NCBI RefSeq assembly: GCF_007828955.1
Contig: NZ_VIVR01000001.1
Span: forward strand, 5,704,001 to 5,768,000
Direction: 5' to 3'
Length of the DNA: 64,000 nucleotides
Source: Kitasatospora atroaurantiaca
GTDB lineage: Bacteria > Actinomycetota > Actinomycetes > Streptomycetales > Streptomycetaceae
Shown here: piece by piece, positions 51,602-60,162 of the stretch
Position numbering within the stretch: the first letter of the stretch is position 1
How the letters are laid out: the number at the start of each line of letters is the position of its first letter
Program-made: the position numbers and the translations under genes
The notes under the pieces: generated by a model
Databases searched by the model: none
The model's input: the letters and a program-made list of their open reading frames with translations, nothing else
Told to the model about the DNA's origin: nothing

Positions 51602-52477
51602 TCAGCAGCCGCGGGACTCCGCGCGGCGGGCACGGACGTCGCCGACCTTCTGCCCCACCTTGCGGCGGATGACCAGCAGCGGCGCCATCGCAGCCAGCGT
51701 GATCTGGGCGATCGCCCCGATGTGCATCAGGGTGTCACCGCCCGGCAGGCCGGCGGCCCAGGCCGCCAGGCAGCCGATGCTGACCACGATCCAGCAGAGC
51801 GTCGCCGTGGCCAGCAGGCCCTGTGGCTTCGGGTACTCGATCCGGCTGACCATCAGGTACGCCACGCCGAGGATCATCAGCAGGCCGGGCACCAGCGGCG
51901 GGTCCAGCAGCACGATGGCGATCACCGTCATCGCGCCCATCGGGCACGGCATGCCCTGGAAGATCCCCGGTCGCATCTTCACGGCCGAGAATCTCGCGAG
52001 TCGGAGCACCACCGCGAGCAGGACGGTCAGCGCGATGAACGCCGAGAGCTGCTGGTTGCTGTCCGGTGAGACGATGCCCCAGACCGCGACGAAGTAGGCC
52101 GGCGCGATACCGAAGCTGATCAGGTCGGCCAGGTTGTCGAGCTCGGCGCCCAGCGCGGAGGACCGCAGCTTGCGGGCCACCAGGCCGTCGAACAGGTCGC
52201 ACATCGAGCCGATCAGCAGCAGCGTCACGGCGGTCGCCGCACTGTGCTTGTCCGGGGCGCTGGACTCCCCGGTGATGTGCGGCATCAGGACCCCGGTGGT
52301 GATCGAGTAGATCGCCAGGAAGCCGCAGACGGCGTTGCCCAGGGTCAGGAAGTCGGCGGTGGAGAGGTGCTGCGGCGAGCGGGGAGCACGGAGCTCGCGG
52401 TCGCGCGCCCAGCGGCGGCGGCGCAGGTCCGTCTCCTCGTCGTCGTCCAGGCCGACAAGCGTTTCAGGATCAGTCAC
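51602..52477 (-). CDS. pssA: CDP-diacylglycerol-serine O-phosphatidyltransferase
   Basis: The 291-residue membrane enzyme makes phosphatidylserine from CDP-diacylglycerol and serine. The CDP-alcohol phosphotransferase motif (D-G-x2-A-R-x8-G-x3-D-x3-D) is seen in DGLVARKLRSSALGAELDNL. About seven membrane helices follow a charged N-terminus. GTG 52477 (or TTG 52483) overlaps the psd 3' end, so both are translated from one mRNA. The pair makes phosphatidylethanolamine. Confidence 0.92.
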   Translation of the reverse strand: MTDPETLVGLDDDEETDLRRRRWARDRELRAPRSPQHLSTADFLTLGNAVCGFLAIYSITTGVLMPHITGESSAPDKHSAATAVTLLLIGSMCDLFDGLVARKLRSSALGAELDNLADLISFGIAPAYFVAVWGIVSPDSNQQLSAFIALTVLLAVVLRLARFSAVKMRPGIFQGMPCPMGAMTVIAIVLLDPPLVPGLLMILGVAYLMVSRIEYPKPQGLLATATLCWIVVSIGCLAAWAAGLPGGDTLMHIGAIAQITLAAMAPLLVIRRKVGQKVGDVRARRAESRGC

Positions 52478-53162
52478 GGTCAAGGCGCGTCACCCCGGCA
52501 GTGGTCTTCTGGCCGACCTCGACGCCGACCTCGACGCCGGCCGGCAGGTAGGTGTCGACCCGGGAACCGAAGCGGATCAGCCCGATCCGCTCGCCCTGCT
52601 CGACCTTGGTGCCGGCATCCACGTACGGCACGATGCGGCGGGCCACGGCCCCCGCGATCTGCACCATCTCGATGTCACCGATCTCGGTGTCGAAGTGCCA
52701 CACGACGCGCTCGTTGCGGTCGCTGTCCTTGTTGAACGCCGGGACGTAGCCACCGGCGATGTGCTCGACGGACGTCACGGTACCGGGCAGCGGCGCGCGG
52801 TTGACGTGGACGTTGAGCGGGCTCATGAAGATCGCCACCCGGGTCCGGCCGTCCGGCCAGGCGTCGATGCTCTGCACCACACCGTCGGCGGGCGAGATGA
52901 CCCTGCCGGTGCCGATCTCACGCTCGGGGTCGCGGAAGAACCACAGCATGCCGGCGCTCAGCGCACAGGCCGGTACCGCCGCGATGGCCCACTTGCCGCT
53001 CCGCCTGGTGAGGGCGGTGGTGAGGGCGGCGGTGGCCAGGGTGGGGACGAACCAGGGGGTGGCTCCGCGCGCGATGGTCACGCGGGGGCGCGAACCGGCC
53101 GCCGGGGCGGCGAATGCGTCGCCATCCGGAACGGAGGTGTGAGGGGACGGGCTGATGGGCAT
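52470..53162 (-). CDS. psd: Phosphatidylserine decarboxylase (short, PSD-A type)
   Basis: The 230-residue proenzyme decarboxylates phosphatidylserine to phosphatidylethanolamine. The autocleavage and pyruvoyl site is IRFGSRVDTYLP, with Ser becoming the pyruvoyl group, and SPLNVHVNRAP is a family motif. A Pro/Ala-rich N-terminus and a hydrophobic segment lie before the catalytic domain. ATG 53162 starts the operon; pssA follows with an overlap. Confidence 0.93.
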   Translation of the reverse strand: MPISPSPHTSVPDGDAFAAPAAGSRPRVTIARGATPWFVPTLATAALTTALTRRSGKWAIAAVPACALSAGMLWFFRDPEREIGTGRVISPADGVVQSIDAWPDGRTRVAIFMSPLNVHVNRAPLPGTVTSVEHIAGGYVPAFNKDSDRNERVVWHFDTEIGDIEMVQIAGAVARRIVPYVDAGTKVEQGERIGLIRFGSRVDTYLPAGVEVGVEVGQKTTAGVTRLDRD

Positions 53163-53614
53163 CGAAGACCTTAGTCGCGGGGGATCATGGCCGCTGGACG
53201 GGGGCCACCGCGGGGATCGAGTGAAATGGGGACGGCTGCTGTCCCGGTGGATGCTATCGGGACCAGGCGGTAGGTGGGCAAGCCGCCTGCTGGTTCAGGT
53301 GTCCTGTGCGGTGCCGATCTGTGCCTGCTATGTATACGACCGTAGCGCGGTGCCATCCGGTTCCCAAGGGGTCGGACGGCCCGCGTGACCCATGTCTCAA
53401 TACGAACGCGGCTGACGGCGAGTCAAACCGGGGCGTGTGGATGTAGCCGTAGGGCGCGCACCAGGTGATGCGCGCCCTACGGCCTTCCCCGAGGCCGCTG
53501 TGCCGCCCCGTTCGGCTGACCAAGCCTGGGACTGACACGGCTCAGCGGCAGCCGAGGGACCCGACCCGCACGCCCGGCCCCTCGGCCTTCAAGTGGCTCT
53601 GTTACTCGGCCCTA
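53163..53614. other. 452-bp intergenic region without a gene
   Basis: It holds the psd promoter region (AT-rich TATGTATACGA near 53330, possible -10) and a terminator hairpin at 53446-53483. I see no further gene or repeat that I can support. Confidence 0.6.
53446..53483 (-). terminator. Terminator of the ethylmalonyl-CoA operon
   Basis: GCCGTAGGGCGCGCA and its perfect inverse enclose an 8-nt loop, a 15-bp stem lying about 130 bp downstream of the acyl-CoA dehydrogenase stop. Confidence 0.8.
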
Positions 53615-54817
53615 CTACTCGGCGAGTCGGTACTCCTCGAGGAGCCGGCGCCCCACGATCATCTTCTGAATCTCCGCCGTACCTTCACCGATCAGCAGCA
53701 TCGGTGCCTCGCGGTAGAGGCGCTCGATCTCGTACTCCTTGGAGAAGCCGTAGCCGCCGTGGATGCGGAACGAGTCCTCCACGACCTCCTTGCAGTACTC
53801 GGATGCCAGGTACTTGGCCATGCCGGCCTCGAGGTCGTTGCGCTCGCCGCTGTCCTTCTTGCGGGCGGCCATCACCATCATCTGGTGCGCGGCCTCGACC
53901 TTGGTGGCCATCTCGGCCAGCTTGAACTGGATCGCCTGGTGCTCGGCGATCTTCTTGCCGAAGGTGGAGCGCTGCTGGGCGTAGGAGATGCCCAGCTCGA
54001 AGGCGCGGCGGGCGACACCGCAGCCGCGGGCGGCCACGTTGACCCGGCCGACCTCGACGCCGTCCATCATCTGGTAGAAGCCCTTACCGGGGACGCCACC
54101 GAGGATGCGGTTCGCAGGGATACGCACGTCCTGGAGCACCAGTTCGGTGGTGTCGACGCCCTTGTACCCCATCTTCTCGATCTTCCCGGGCACGGTCAGA
54201 CCGGGCACGGTCGGGTTCGGCCCGAAGCCGGGCGTCTTCTCGATCAGGAAGGTGGTCATGTTGCGGTACGGCGTGTTGCCGCCCTCGTCCGTCTTGCAGA
54301 GGACCGCGACGAGGGTGGAGGTGCCGCCGTTGGTCAGCCACATCTTCTGGCCGTTGAGGACGTAGAAGTCGCCGTCCTTGACGCCCTTGGTGGAGATCGC
54401 CGCGACGTCGGAGCCGAGGCCCGGCTCGGACATCGAGAAGGCGCCGCGGATCTCGCCGGCCGCCATCCGGGGCAGGAAGTACTCCTTCTGCTCCTGGGTG
54501 CCGTGCGCGTTGATCATGTGGGCGACGATGAAGTGCGTGTTGACGATGCCGGAGACCGACATCCAGCCGCGGGCGATCTCCTCGACCACCAGCGCGTACG
54601 TCAGCAGGGACTCGCCGAGGCCGCCGAACTCCTCGGGGATGGTGAGGCCGAAGAGGCCCAGCTGCTTCATCCCCTCCACGATGGCGGTCGGGTACTCGTC
54701 CTTGTGCTCCAGCTCGGTCGCGACCGGGATGATCTCCTTGTCGACAAAGTCCCGCACGGTGGCGAGGATGTCCCGCTGGATCTCGGTGAGGCCGTCGGTC
54801 TGTGCGAGGCGTCCCAT
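53615..54817 (-). CDS. Acyl-CoA dehydrogenase, probable methylsuccinyl-CoA dehydrogenase
   Basis: The 400-residue flavoenzyme has the acyl-CoA dehydrogenase fold, with AFSMSEPGLGSDVAAIST and MWLTNGG (FAD binding), RIHGGYGFSKEY and the catalytic Glu in IGEGTAEIQ. The last gene of the ccr-ecm cluster, it fits the step (2S)-methylsuccinyl-CoA to mesaconyl-CoA. It is shorter than the ~550-residue proteobacterial Mcd, but the order equals the S. coelicolor SCO6469-6473 group. ATG 54817 is the start, 134 bp after the MaoC gene. Confidence 0.88.
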   Translation of the reverse strand: MGRLAQTDGLTEIQRDILATVRDFVDKEIIPVATELEHKDEYPTAIVEGMKQLGLFGLTIPEEFGGLGESLLTYALVVEEIARGWMSVSGIVNTHFIVAHMINAHGTQEQKEYFLPRMAAGEIRGAFSMSEPGLGSDVAAISTKGVKDGDFYVLNGQKMWLTNGGTSTLVAVLCKTDEGGNTPYRNMTTFLIEKTPGFGPNPTVPGLTVPGKIEKMGYKGVDTTELVLQDVRIPANRILGGVPGKGFYQMMDGVEVGRVNVAARGCGVARRAFELGISYAQQRSTFGKKIAEHQAIQFKLAEMATKVEAAHQMMVMAARKKDSGERNDLEAGMAKYLASEYCKEVVEDSFRIHGGYGFSKEYEIERLYREAPMLLIGEGTAEIQKMIVGRRLLEEYRLAE

Positions 54818-54951
54818 CGTGCGGCTCCAAATCAAGCAAAGAGGGTGGGGGATGGCGGGGGCTCCACGAAGCGTGACATCCGTGGAGCCCCCGTGACCGG
54901 AGGAGGAGCCGATGACGGCGGCCCCTCGGCCGGGGTCTTTCGGGGGAGGGC

Positions 54952-55455
54952 TCAGGAGAGAGGAGTGGGACGGCCGGGCTGCTCGCCGCCGCGCTCCTTG
55001 ATGTACGTCTCGGTCGGCACCATCACCTTGCGGCGGAAGATGCAGACGACCGTGCCGTCCTGCTTGTAGCCCTTGGTCTCGACGTAGACGATGCCGCGGT
55101 CGTCCTTGGACTTGGACGGCCACTTGTCGAGCACCAGCGTCTCGCCGTAGATGGTGTCGCCGTGGAAGGTCGGCGCGATGTGCCGCAGCGACTCGATCTC
55201 CAGGTTGGCGATCGCCTTGCCGGAGACGTCCGGGACGGACATGCCGAGCAGAAGCGAGTAGATGTAGTTGCCCACCACGACGTTCTTACCGAAGTCGGTG
55301 GTGTTCTCCGCATAGTTGATGTCCATGTGGAGCGGGTGGTGGTTCATGGTGAGCAGACAGAAGAGGTGGTCGTCGTACTCGGTGACCGTCTTCCCGGGCC
55401 AGTGCTTGTAGACCGCGCCGACCTCGAACTCTTCATAGGTGCGTCCGAACTGCAT
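54952..55455 (-). CDS. MaoC-fold hydratase, probable mesaconyl-CoA hydratase
   Basis: The 167-residue protein has a hot-dog MaoC fold with the substrate-channel motif LTMNHHPLHMDINYAENT, in place of the usual D-x-N-P-x-H-x-D. It should hydrate mesaconyl-CoA to beta-methylmalyl-CoA. ATG 55455 has GGAGG 10 bp upstream; GTG 55464 overlaps the lyase stop (GTGA) and is an alternative. It lies between the lyase and acyl-CoA dehydrogenase genes. Confidence 0.88.
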   Translation of the reverse strand: MQFGRTYEEFEVGAVYKHWPGKTVTEYDDHLFCLLTMNHHPLHMDINYAENTTDFGKNVVVGNYIYSLLLGMSVPDVSGKAIANLEIESLRHIAPTFHGDTIYGETLVLDKWPSKSKDDRGIVYVETKGYKQDGTVVCIFRRKVMVPTETYIKERGGEQPGRPTPLS

Positions 55456-55460
55456 CTGGA

Positions 55461-56423
55461 TCACGCCTCCGGGATCTCGAACTTGGTGGTGCGCTCCATG
55501 CCCGCGGCGCGGCCCTTGCCCGCGATGACCAGTGCCATCTTGCGGCTGGCCTCGTCGATCATCTCGTCGCCGAGCATCGCGGAGCCCTTCTTGCCACCGG
55601 CCTCCGAGGTGCACCAGTCGTAGGCGTCCAGGATCAGCTCGGCGTGGTCGTAGTCCTCCTGCGAGGGCGAGAAGATCTCGTTCGCGGCGGCGACCTGGTC
55701 CGGGTGGAGGACCCACTTGCCGTCGAAGCCCAGGGCGGCGGCGCGGCCGGCCACCTCGCGGTAGCCCTCCTGGTTGCGGATCTGCAGGTAGGGGCCGTCG
55801 ATGGCCTGCAGGTCGTGCATGCGGGCGGCCATCAGGATGCGCATCAGGATGTAGTGGTAGGCGTCCGCCGGGTAGCCGGGGGGCTGCTGGCCGACCACCA
55901 GGGTCTTCATGTTGATCGAGGCCATGAAGTCGGCCGGGCCGAAGATGATGGTCTCCAGGCGCGGCGAGGCGGCGGCGATCTCGTCGACGTTCACCAGGCC
56001 CTTGGCGTTCTCGATCTGCGCCTCGATGCCGATCTTGCCGACCTCGAAGCCCATGGTCTTCTCGATCTGGGTCAGCAGCAGGTCGAGCGCCTTGACCTGG
56101 GTGGCGTCCTGGACCTTGGGCAGCATGATGCAGTCCAGGTTCGGGCCGGCGCCCTCGACGACCGTGATCACGTCGCGGTACGTCCAGTGGGTGGTCCAGT
56201 CGTTGACCCGGACGACCTTGGTCTTCTTGCCCCAGTCGCCGTTGTTCAGGGCGTCCACGATGTTGTGGCGGGCGCTCTCCTTGACCAGGGGGGCGCAGGC
56301 GTCCTCCAGGTCGAGGAAGACCTGGTCGGCGGGCAGGCCCTGCGCCTTCTCCAGGAATCGCGGGTTGCTGCCGGGTACGGCCAGGCAGGAACGGCGGGGG
56401 CGGAGCCGGTTGACGGAGGTCAT
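55461..56423 (-). CDS. HpcH/HpaI CoA-ester lyase, probable beta-methylmalyl-CoA lyase
   Basis: The 320-residue TIM-barrel enzyme of the citrate-lyase-beta/malyl-CoA lyase type has SCLAVPGSNPRFLEKA, DLEDACAPLVKESAR (metal Glu/Asp), MLPKVQDATQVKALD and IGIEAQIENAKGLVN. In the ethylmalonyl-CoA pathway it splits beta-methylmalyl-CoA into propionyl-CoA and glyoxylate. ATG 56423 is 22 bp after the ecm stop, and its TGA lies at the MaoC start. Confidence 0.9.
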   Translation of the reverse strand: MTSVNRLRPRRSCLAVPGSNPRFLEKAQGLPADQVFLDLEDACAPLVKESARHNIVDALNNGDWGKKTKVVRVNDWTTHWTYRDVITVVEGAGPNLDCIMLPKVQDATQVKALDLLLTQIEKTMGFEVGKIGIEAQIENAKGLVNVDEIAAASPRLETIIFGPADFMASINMKTLVVGQQPPGYPADAYHYILMRILMAARMHDLQAIDGPYLQIRNQEGYREVAGRAAALGFDGKWVLHPDQVAAANEIFSPSQEDYDHAELILDAYDWCTSEAGGKKGSAMLGDEMIDEASRKMALVIAGKGRAAGMERTTKFEIPEA

Positions 56424-56445
56424 GAGGTGGTTCGTTCCTTCCGGG

Positions 56446-58473
56446 TCAGCTGGTCGCGGTGGTGGGGGCCGCGGCCCAAGGCTGGAGCCTGTTGGCGAGC
56501 CGGATCTCGTCCACGATCCGGCCGATGATGGTGGTGATGCCGAAGTCCTTCGGGGTGAAGACGGCGGCGACTCCGGCGGCCTTGAGGGCCTCGCCGTCCG
56601 CTGCCGGGATGATGCCACCAACGATCACTGGCACATCCTCCACCCCTGCTCGCCTCAGGCGGTGCAGGACGTCCGGCACCAGCTCGGGATGGGCGCCCGA
56701 GAGGATCGACAGGCCCACACAGTGCACGTCCTCCGCCACGGCGGCGGAGACGATCTGTTCGGGCGTCAGGCGGATGCCCTGGTAGACCACCTCGAACCCG
56801 GCGTCGCGGGCCCGGACGGCGATCTGCTCGGCGCCGTTGGAGTGCCCGTCCAGGCCGGGCTTGCCGACCAGCAGGCGCAGCTTGCCGGCCCCGAGCTCGG
56901 CGGCCGTGGCGGCCACCGCCTCACGGACGGCGGCGAGCTCGCCGCCCGGCTCGGCCGCCACCGCGACCGGGGCGCCACCGACGCCGGTGGGGGCGCGGTA
57001 CTCGCCGAAGACGTCGCGCAGGGCGAAGGACCACTCCCCGGTGGTGACGCCGGCACGGGCGCAGGCGAGCGTGGCCGGCATCAGGTTGTCGGTGGTGAGA
57101 GCGGTCGCCTTGAGCTGCTCGAGGGCCACCTGGACGGCCGCCTCGTCACGCCCCTCGCGCCACGTGTGGAGGGCGCTCAGCACGGACTGCTCGGAGGCCG
57201 GGTCGACCACCATGATGGCGGTGTCGAGGTCGGCGGTGAGCGGGCTCTCCTCGGTGGTGTCGAAGCAGTTCACCCCGACGATCTTGTCCTCGCCGGACTC
57301 GATCCGCGCGCGGCGGGCCGCGTGGGACGACACCAGATTGGACTTGAGGTAGCCGGACTCGACGGCCGGGATGACCCCGCCCATCTCCAGCACCTTGGCG
57401 ATCTCCGCCTCGGCACCGGCGAGCAGCTCGGCGGTCTTGGCCTCGATCACCTCGGAGCCGTTGAAGATGTCGCCGTACTCCAGCAGGTCGGACTCGTAGG
57501 CCAGCACCTGCTGGATCCGCAGCGACCACTGCTGGTCCCACGGGCGGGGCAGGCCGAGCGCCTCGTTCCACGCGGGGAGCTGGACGGCACGCGCGCGGGC
57601 GTCCTTGGAGAGCGTGACGGCGAGCATCTCCAGCACGATCCGCTGGACGTTGTTCTCCGGCTGCGCCTCGGTGAGGCCGAGCGAGTTGACCTGGACGCCG
57701 TAGCGGAAGCGGCGCTGCTTGGCGTCCTGGATGCCGTACCGCTCCAGGGTGACCTTCTCCCAGAGCTGGGCGAAGGCGCGCATCTTGCACATCTCCTCGA
57801 CGAACCGGACGCCCGCGTTCACGAAGAAGGAGATCCGGGCGACCACCTCGCCCATCCGCTCGGCCGGCACCTGGCCGGAGTCGCGGACGGCGTCGAGGAC
57901 GGAGATCGCGGTGCACATCGCGTACGCGATCTCCTGGACCGGGGTGGCCCCGGCCTCCTGCAGGTGGTAGCTGCAGATGTTGATCGGGTTCCACTTGGGG
58001 ATGTTGCCGACCGTGTAGGCGATCATGTCGGTGATCAGGCGCACCGAGGGGCCGGGCGGGAAGACGTGCGTCCCGCGCGACAGGTACTCCTTGACGATGT
58101 CGTTCTGGGTGGTGCCGGTGAGCTTGGCGATGTCCGCGCCCTGCTCCTCGGCGACCACCTGGTAGAGCGCCAGCAGCCACATCGCGGTGGCGTTGATCGT
58201 CATCGAGGTGTTGGTCTGCTCGAGCGGGATGCCGTCGAACAGGGTGCGCATGTCCCCGACGTGACCCACCGGGACGCCGACCCGGCCGACCTCGCCGCGG
58301 GCGAGGATGTGGTCGGAGTCGTAACCCGTCTGGGTCGGCAGGTCGAAGGCCACCGAGAGCCCGGTCTGGCCCTTGGCGAGGTTCTTCCGGTACAGCGCGT
58401 TGGAGTCGCTGGCGGTCGAGTGGCCTGCATAGGTACGCATCAGCCAGGGACGGTCACGCTTCTGATCACTCAT
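56446..58473 (-). CDS. ecm: Ethylmalonyl-CoA mutase (adenosylcobalamin-dependent)
   Basis: The 675-residue enzyme is a methylmalonyl-CoA mutase homologue. The barrel motifs GLSVAFDLPTQTGYDSD, TMTINATAMW-type segment (SMTINATAMWLLALY) and NICSYHLQEAGATPVQE are clear. The C-terminal B12 domain has LDGHSNGAEQ with the Co-binding His. It converts ethylmalonyl-CoA to methylsuccinyl-CoA. Its ATG overlaps the ccr stop by one base (TAATG), the coupling usual in Streptomyces. It needs the cofactor made by the 40.3-47.1 kb operon. Confidence 0.94.
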   Translation of the reverse strand: MSDQKRDRPWLMRTYAGHSTASDSNALYRKNLAKGQTGLSVAFDLPTQTGYDSDHILARGEVGRVGVPVGHVGDMRTLFDGIPLEQTNTSMTINATAMWLLALYQVVAEEQGADIAKLTGTTQNDIVKEYLSRGTHVFPPGPSVRLITDMIAYTVGNIPKWNPINICSYHLQEAGATPVQEIAYAMCTAISVLDAVRDSGQVPAERMGEVVARISFFVNAGVRFVEEMCKMRAFAQLWEKVTLERYGIQDAKQRRFRYGVQVNSLGLTEAQPENNVQRIVLEMLAVTLSKDARARAVQLPAWNEALGLPRPWDQQWSLRIQQVLAYESDLLEYGDIFNGSEVIEAKTAELLAGAEAEIAKVLEMGGVIPAVESGYLKSNLVSSHAARRARIESGEDKIVGVNCFDTTEESPLTADLDTAIMVVDPASEQSVLSALHTWREGRDEAAVQVALEQLKATALTTDNLMPATLACARAGVTTGEWSFALRDVFGEYRAPTGVGGAPVAVAAEPGGELAAVREAVAATAAELGAGKLRLLVGKPGLDGHSNGAEQIAVRARDAGFEVVYQGIRLTPEQIVSAAVAEDVHCVGLSILSGAHPELVPDVLHRLRRAGVEDVPVIVGGIIPAADGEALKAAGVAAVFTPKDFGITTIIGRIVDEIRLANRLQPWAAAPTTATS

Positions 58474-59810
58474 TAGATGTCCCGGAAGCGGTTGATCGCC
58501 GGCAGGTGCTTCTCTCGCAGCTCGGCATCGCGCACGCCCAGGCCCTCGGACGGGGCCAGACAGAGCACGCCGACCTTGCCCTGGTGCTTGTTGTGGTGCA
58601 CGTCGAGCGCGGCCTGGCCGGTCTGGTCGAGGGAGTAGACCTTCGACAGGGTCGGGTGGATCTTGCCCTTGGAGACCAGGCGGTTGGCCTCCCACGCCTC
58701 GCGGTAGTTGGCGAAGTGCGAGCCGACGATCTTCTTCAGCGACATCCACAGGTAGCGGTTGTCGTACTGGTGCATGTAGCCCGAGGTCGAGGCACAGGTG
58801 ACGATGGTGCCGCCCTTGCGGGTCACGTACACCGAGGCGCCGAAGGTCTCACGGCCCGGGTGCTCGAAGACGATGTCCACGTCCTCGCCGCCGGTCAGCT
58901 CGCGGATGCGGCCGCCGAGGCGCTTCCACTCGCGCGGGTCCTGGGTGTTCTCGTCCTTCCAGAACTTGTAGCCCTCGGCGCTGCGGTCGATGATCGCCTC
59001 GGCGCCCATCGCCCGGCAGATCTCGGCCTTCTGGTCGTTGGAGACCACGCAGATCGGGGTGGCGCCGCCGGCCAGCGCGTACTGGGTGGCGTACGAGCCG
59101 AGCCCGCCGCTGGCGCCCCAGATCAGCACGTTGTCGCCCTGCTTCATGCCCGCGCCGTTGCGCGAGACCAGCTGGCGGTACGCGGTGGAGTTGACCAGAC
59201 CGGGGGAGGCGGCCTCCTCCCAGGTGAGGTGGGCCGGCTTGGGCATCAGCTGGTTGGTCTTGACGAGAGCAAGCTGGGCGAGGCCGCCGAAGTTGGTCTC
59301 GAAGCCCCAGATGCGCTGCTCGGGGTCCATCATCGTGTCGTTGTGGCCGTCGGAGCTCTCCAGCTCGACGGAGAGGCAGTGCGCGACGACCTCGTCGCCC
59401 GGCTTCCAGGCGTTGACGCCGGCGCCCGTCCTCAGCACCACGCCCGCCAGGTCGGAGCCGACGACGTGGTACGGCAGGTCGTGGCGCTTGGTGAGCGGCG
59501 ACAGGCGGCCGTACCGCTCCAGGAAGCCGAAGGTCGAGACCGGCTCGAAGATCGAGCTCCACACGGTGTTGTAGTTCACTGCGCTGGCCATGACGGCGAC
59601 CAGTGCCTCGCCCGGGCCGAGCTCGGGGAGCGCGACATCGTCGAGGTGAAGGGACTTGCGAGGGTCCTTGTCGCGGCTGTCGAGGCCGGCGAACATCTGC
59701 TCCTCGTCCTTGTGGAGCGTCACCGCCCGGTAGGACTCCGGCAGCTTGAGCGCGGCGAAATCCGCCGCGGTGCTGTCGGAGCTGAGGATCGCGTCGAGGA
59801 TTTCCTTCAT
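58473..59810 (-). CDS. ccr: Crotonyl-CoA carboxylase/reductase
   Basis: The 445-residue NADPH-dependent enzyme makes ethylmalonyl-CoA from crotonyl-CoA and CO2. It has the medium-chain dehydrogenase fold with GSDLAGVVLRTG, a nucleotide-binding GASGGLGSYATQYAL, and the FEHPGRETFGASVYV segment of true Ccr enzymes. Length equals that of known streptomycete Ccr proteins. ATG 59810 follows GGAGG. It begins the operon; candidate TetR operators lie 200-235 bp upstream. Products supply ethylmalonyl-CoA also for polyketide synthesis. Confidence 0.95.
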   Translation of the reverse strand: MKEILDAILSSDSTAADFAALKLPESYRAVTLHKDEEQMFAGLDSRDKDPRKSLHLDDVALPELGPGEALVAVMASAVNYNTVWSSIFEPVSTFGFLERYGRLSPLTKRHDLPYHVVGSDLAGVVLRTGAGVNAWKPGDEVVAHCLSVELESSDGHNDTMMDPEQRIWGFETNFGGLAQLALVKTNQLMPKPAHLTWEEAASPGLVNSTAYRQLVSRNGAGMKQGDNVLIWGASGGLGSYATQYALAGGATPICVVSNDQKAEICRAMGAEAIIDRSAEGYKFWKDENTQDPREWKRLGGRIRELTGGEDVDIVFEHPGRETFGASVYVTRKGGTIVTCASTSGYMHQYDNRYLWMSLKKIVGSHFANYREAWEANRLVSKGKIHPTLSKVYSLDQTGQAALDVHHNKHQGKVGVLCLAPSEGLGVRDAELREKHLPAINRFRDI

Positions 59811-59910
59811 GGCTGCCTCCGAAGGCGTACCTGTGTGAGGGGCACAGGGCGTCTGGGGGAGCCGGGAGCGGACACCGGCTTCGCTGTCGGTCTGTGGGTG
59901 GGATTCGGTA

Positions 59911-59940
59911 CTGCGACGGGTGGTGCTGCGACGGGTGGTG
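59911..59940. repeat. Perfect 15-bp tandem duplication in ccr leader
   Basis: CTGCGACGGGTGGTG occurs twice head to tail at 59911-59925 and 59926-59940, between the ccr start and the operator pair. It lengthens the 5' untranslated region. Confidence 0.85.
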
Positions 59941-60006
59941 GTGTCGCGCCCGACACGGCGCGCCGAGGTGGGGAGCCGCGGCGCCGCGACTGGTGGGTAA
60001 CAAGCT

Positions 60007-60025
60007 AGTGGCACCCTGTGCCACT
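60007..60025. promoter_or_regulatory. TetR operator candidate 1 (ccr promoter)
   Basis: AGTGGCAC-CCT-GTGCCACT has perfect 8-bp arms and a 3-bp spacer. It lies about 200 bp upstream of the ccr start, next to a second palindrome. Confidence 0.6.
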
Positions 60026-60031
60026 CGTAAA

Positions 60032-60044
60032 GACACCGGGTGTC
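60032..60044. promoter_or_regulatory. TetR operator candidate 2 (ccr promoter)
   Basis: GACACC-G-GGTGTC is a 13-bp palindrome sharing the CACCGGGTG core with the sites at 60321 and 61071. Confidence 0.6.
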
Positions 60045-60097
60045 ATCAATTAGTGTGAACCCGACTACTGTTCGACCGCTCGTCGAGCGGCATGTGA

Positions 60098-60129
60098 AAG
60101 GCCCGCCCCGCGACTGCGGGACGGGCCTT
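60098..60129 (-). terminator. Terminator of tetR gene
   Basis: AAGGCCCG, one mismatch, CCCGC, a 4-nt GACT loop and the complementary arms form a 14-position stem about 35 bp past the TetR stop. Confidence 0.75.
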
Positions 60130-60162
60130 CATCGCTGCTCTGACCTGCTGAAACAGGCCGGT

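Noticed and set aside
59911..59940. Start of a CRISPR array or regulatory repeat array
   Set aside because: Only two 15-bp units without spacers, so a simple tandem duplication.
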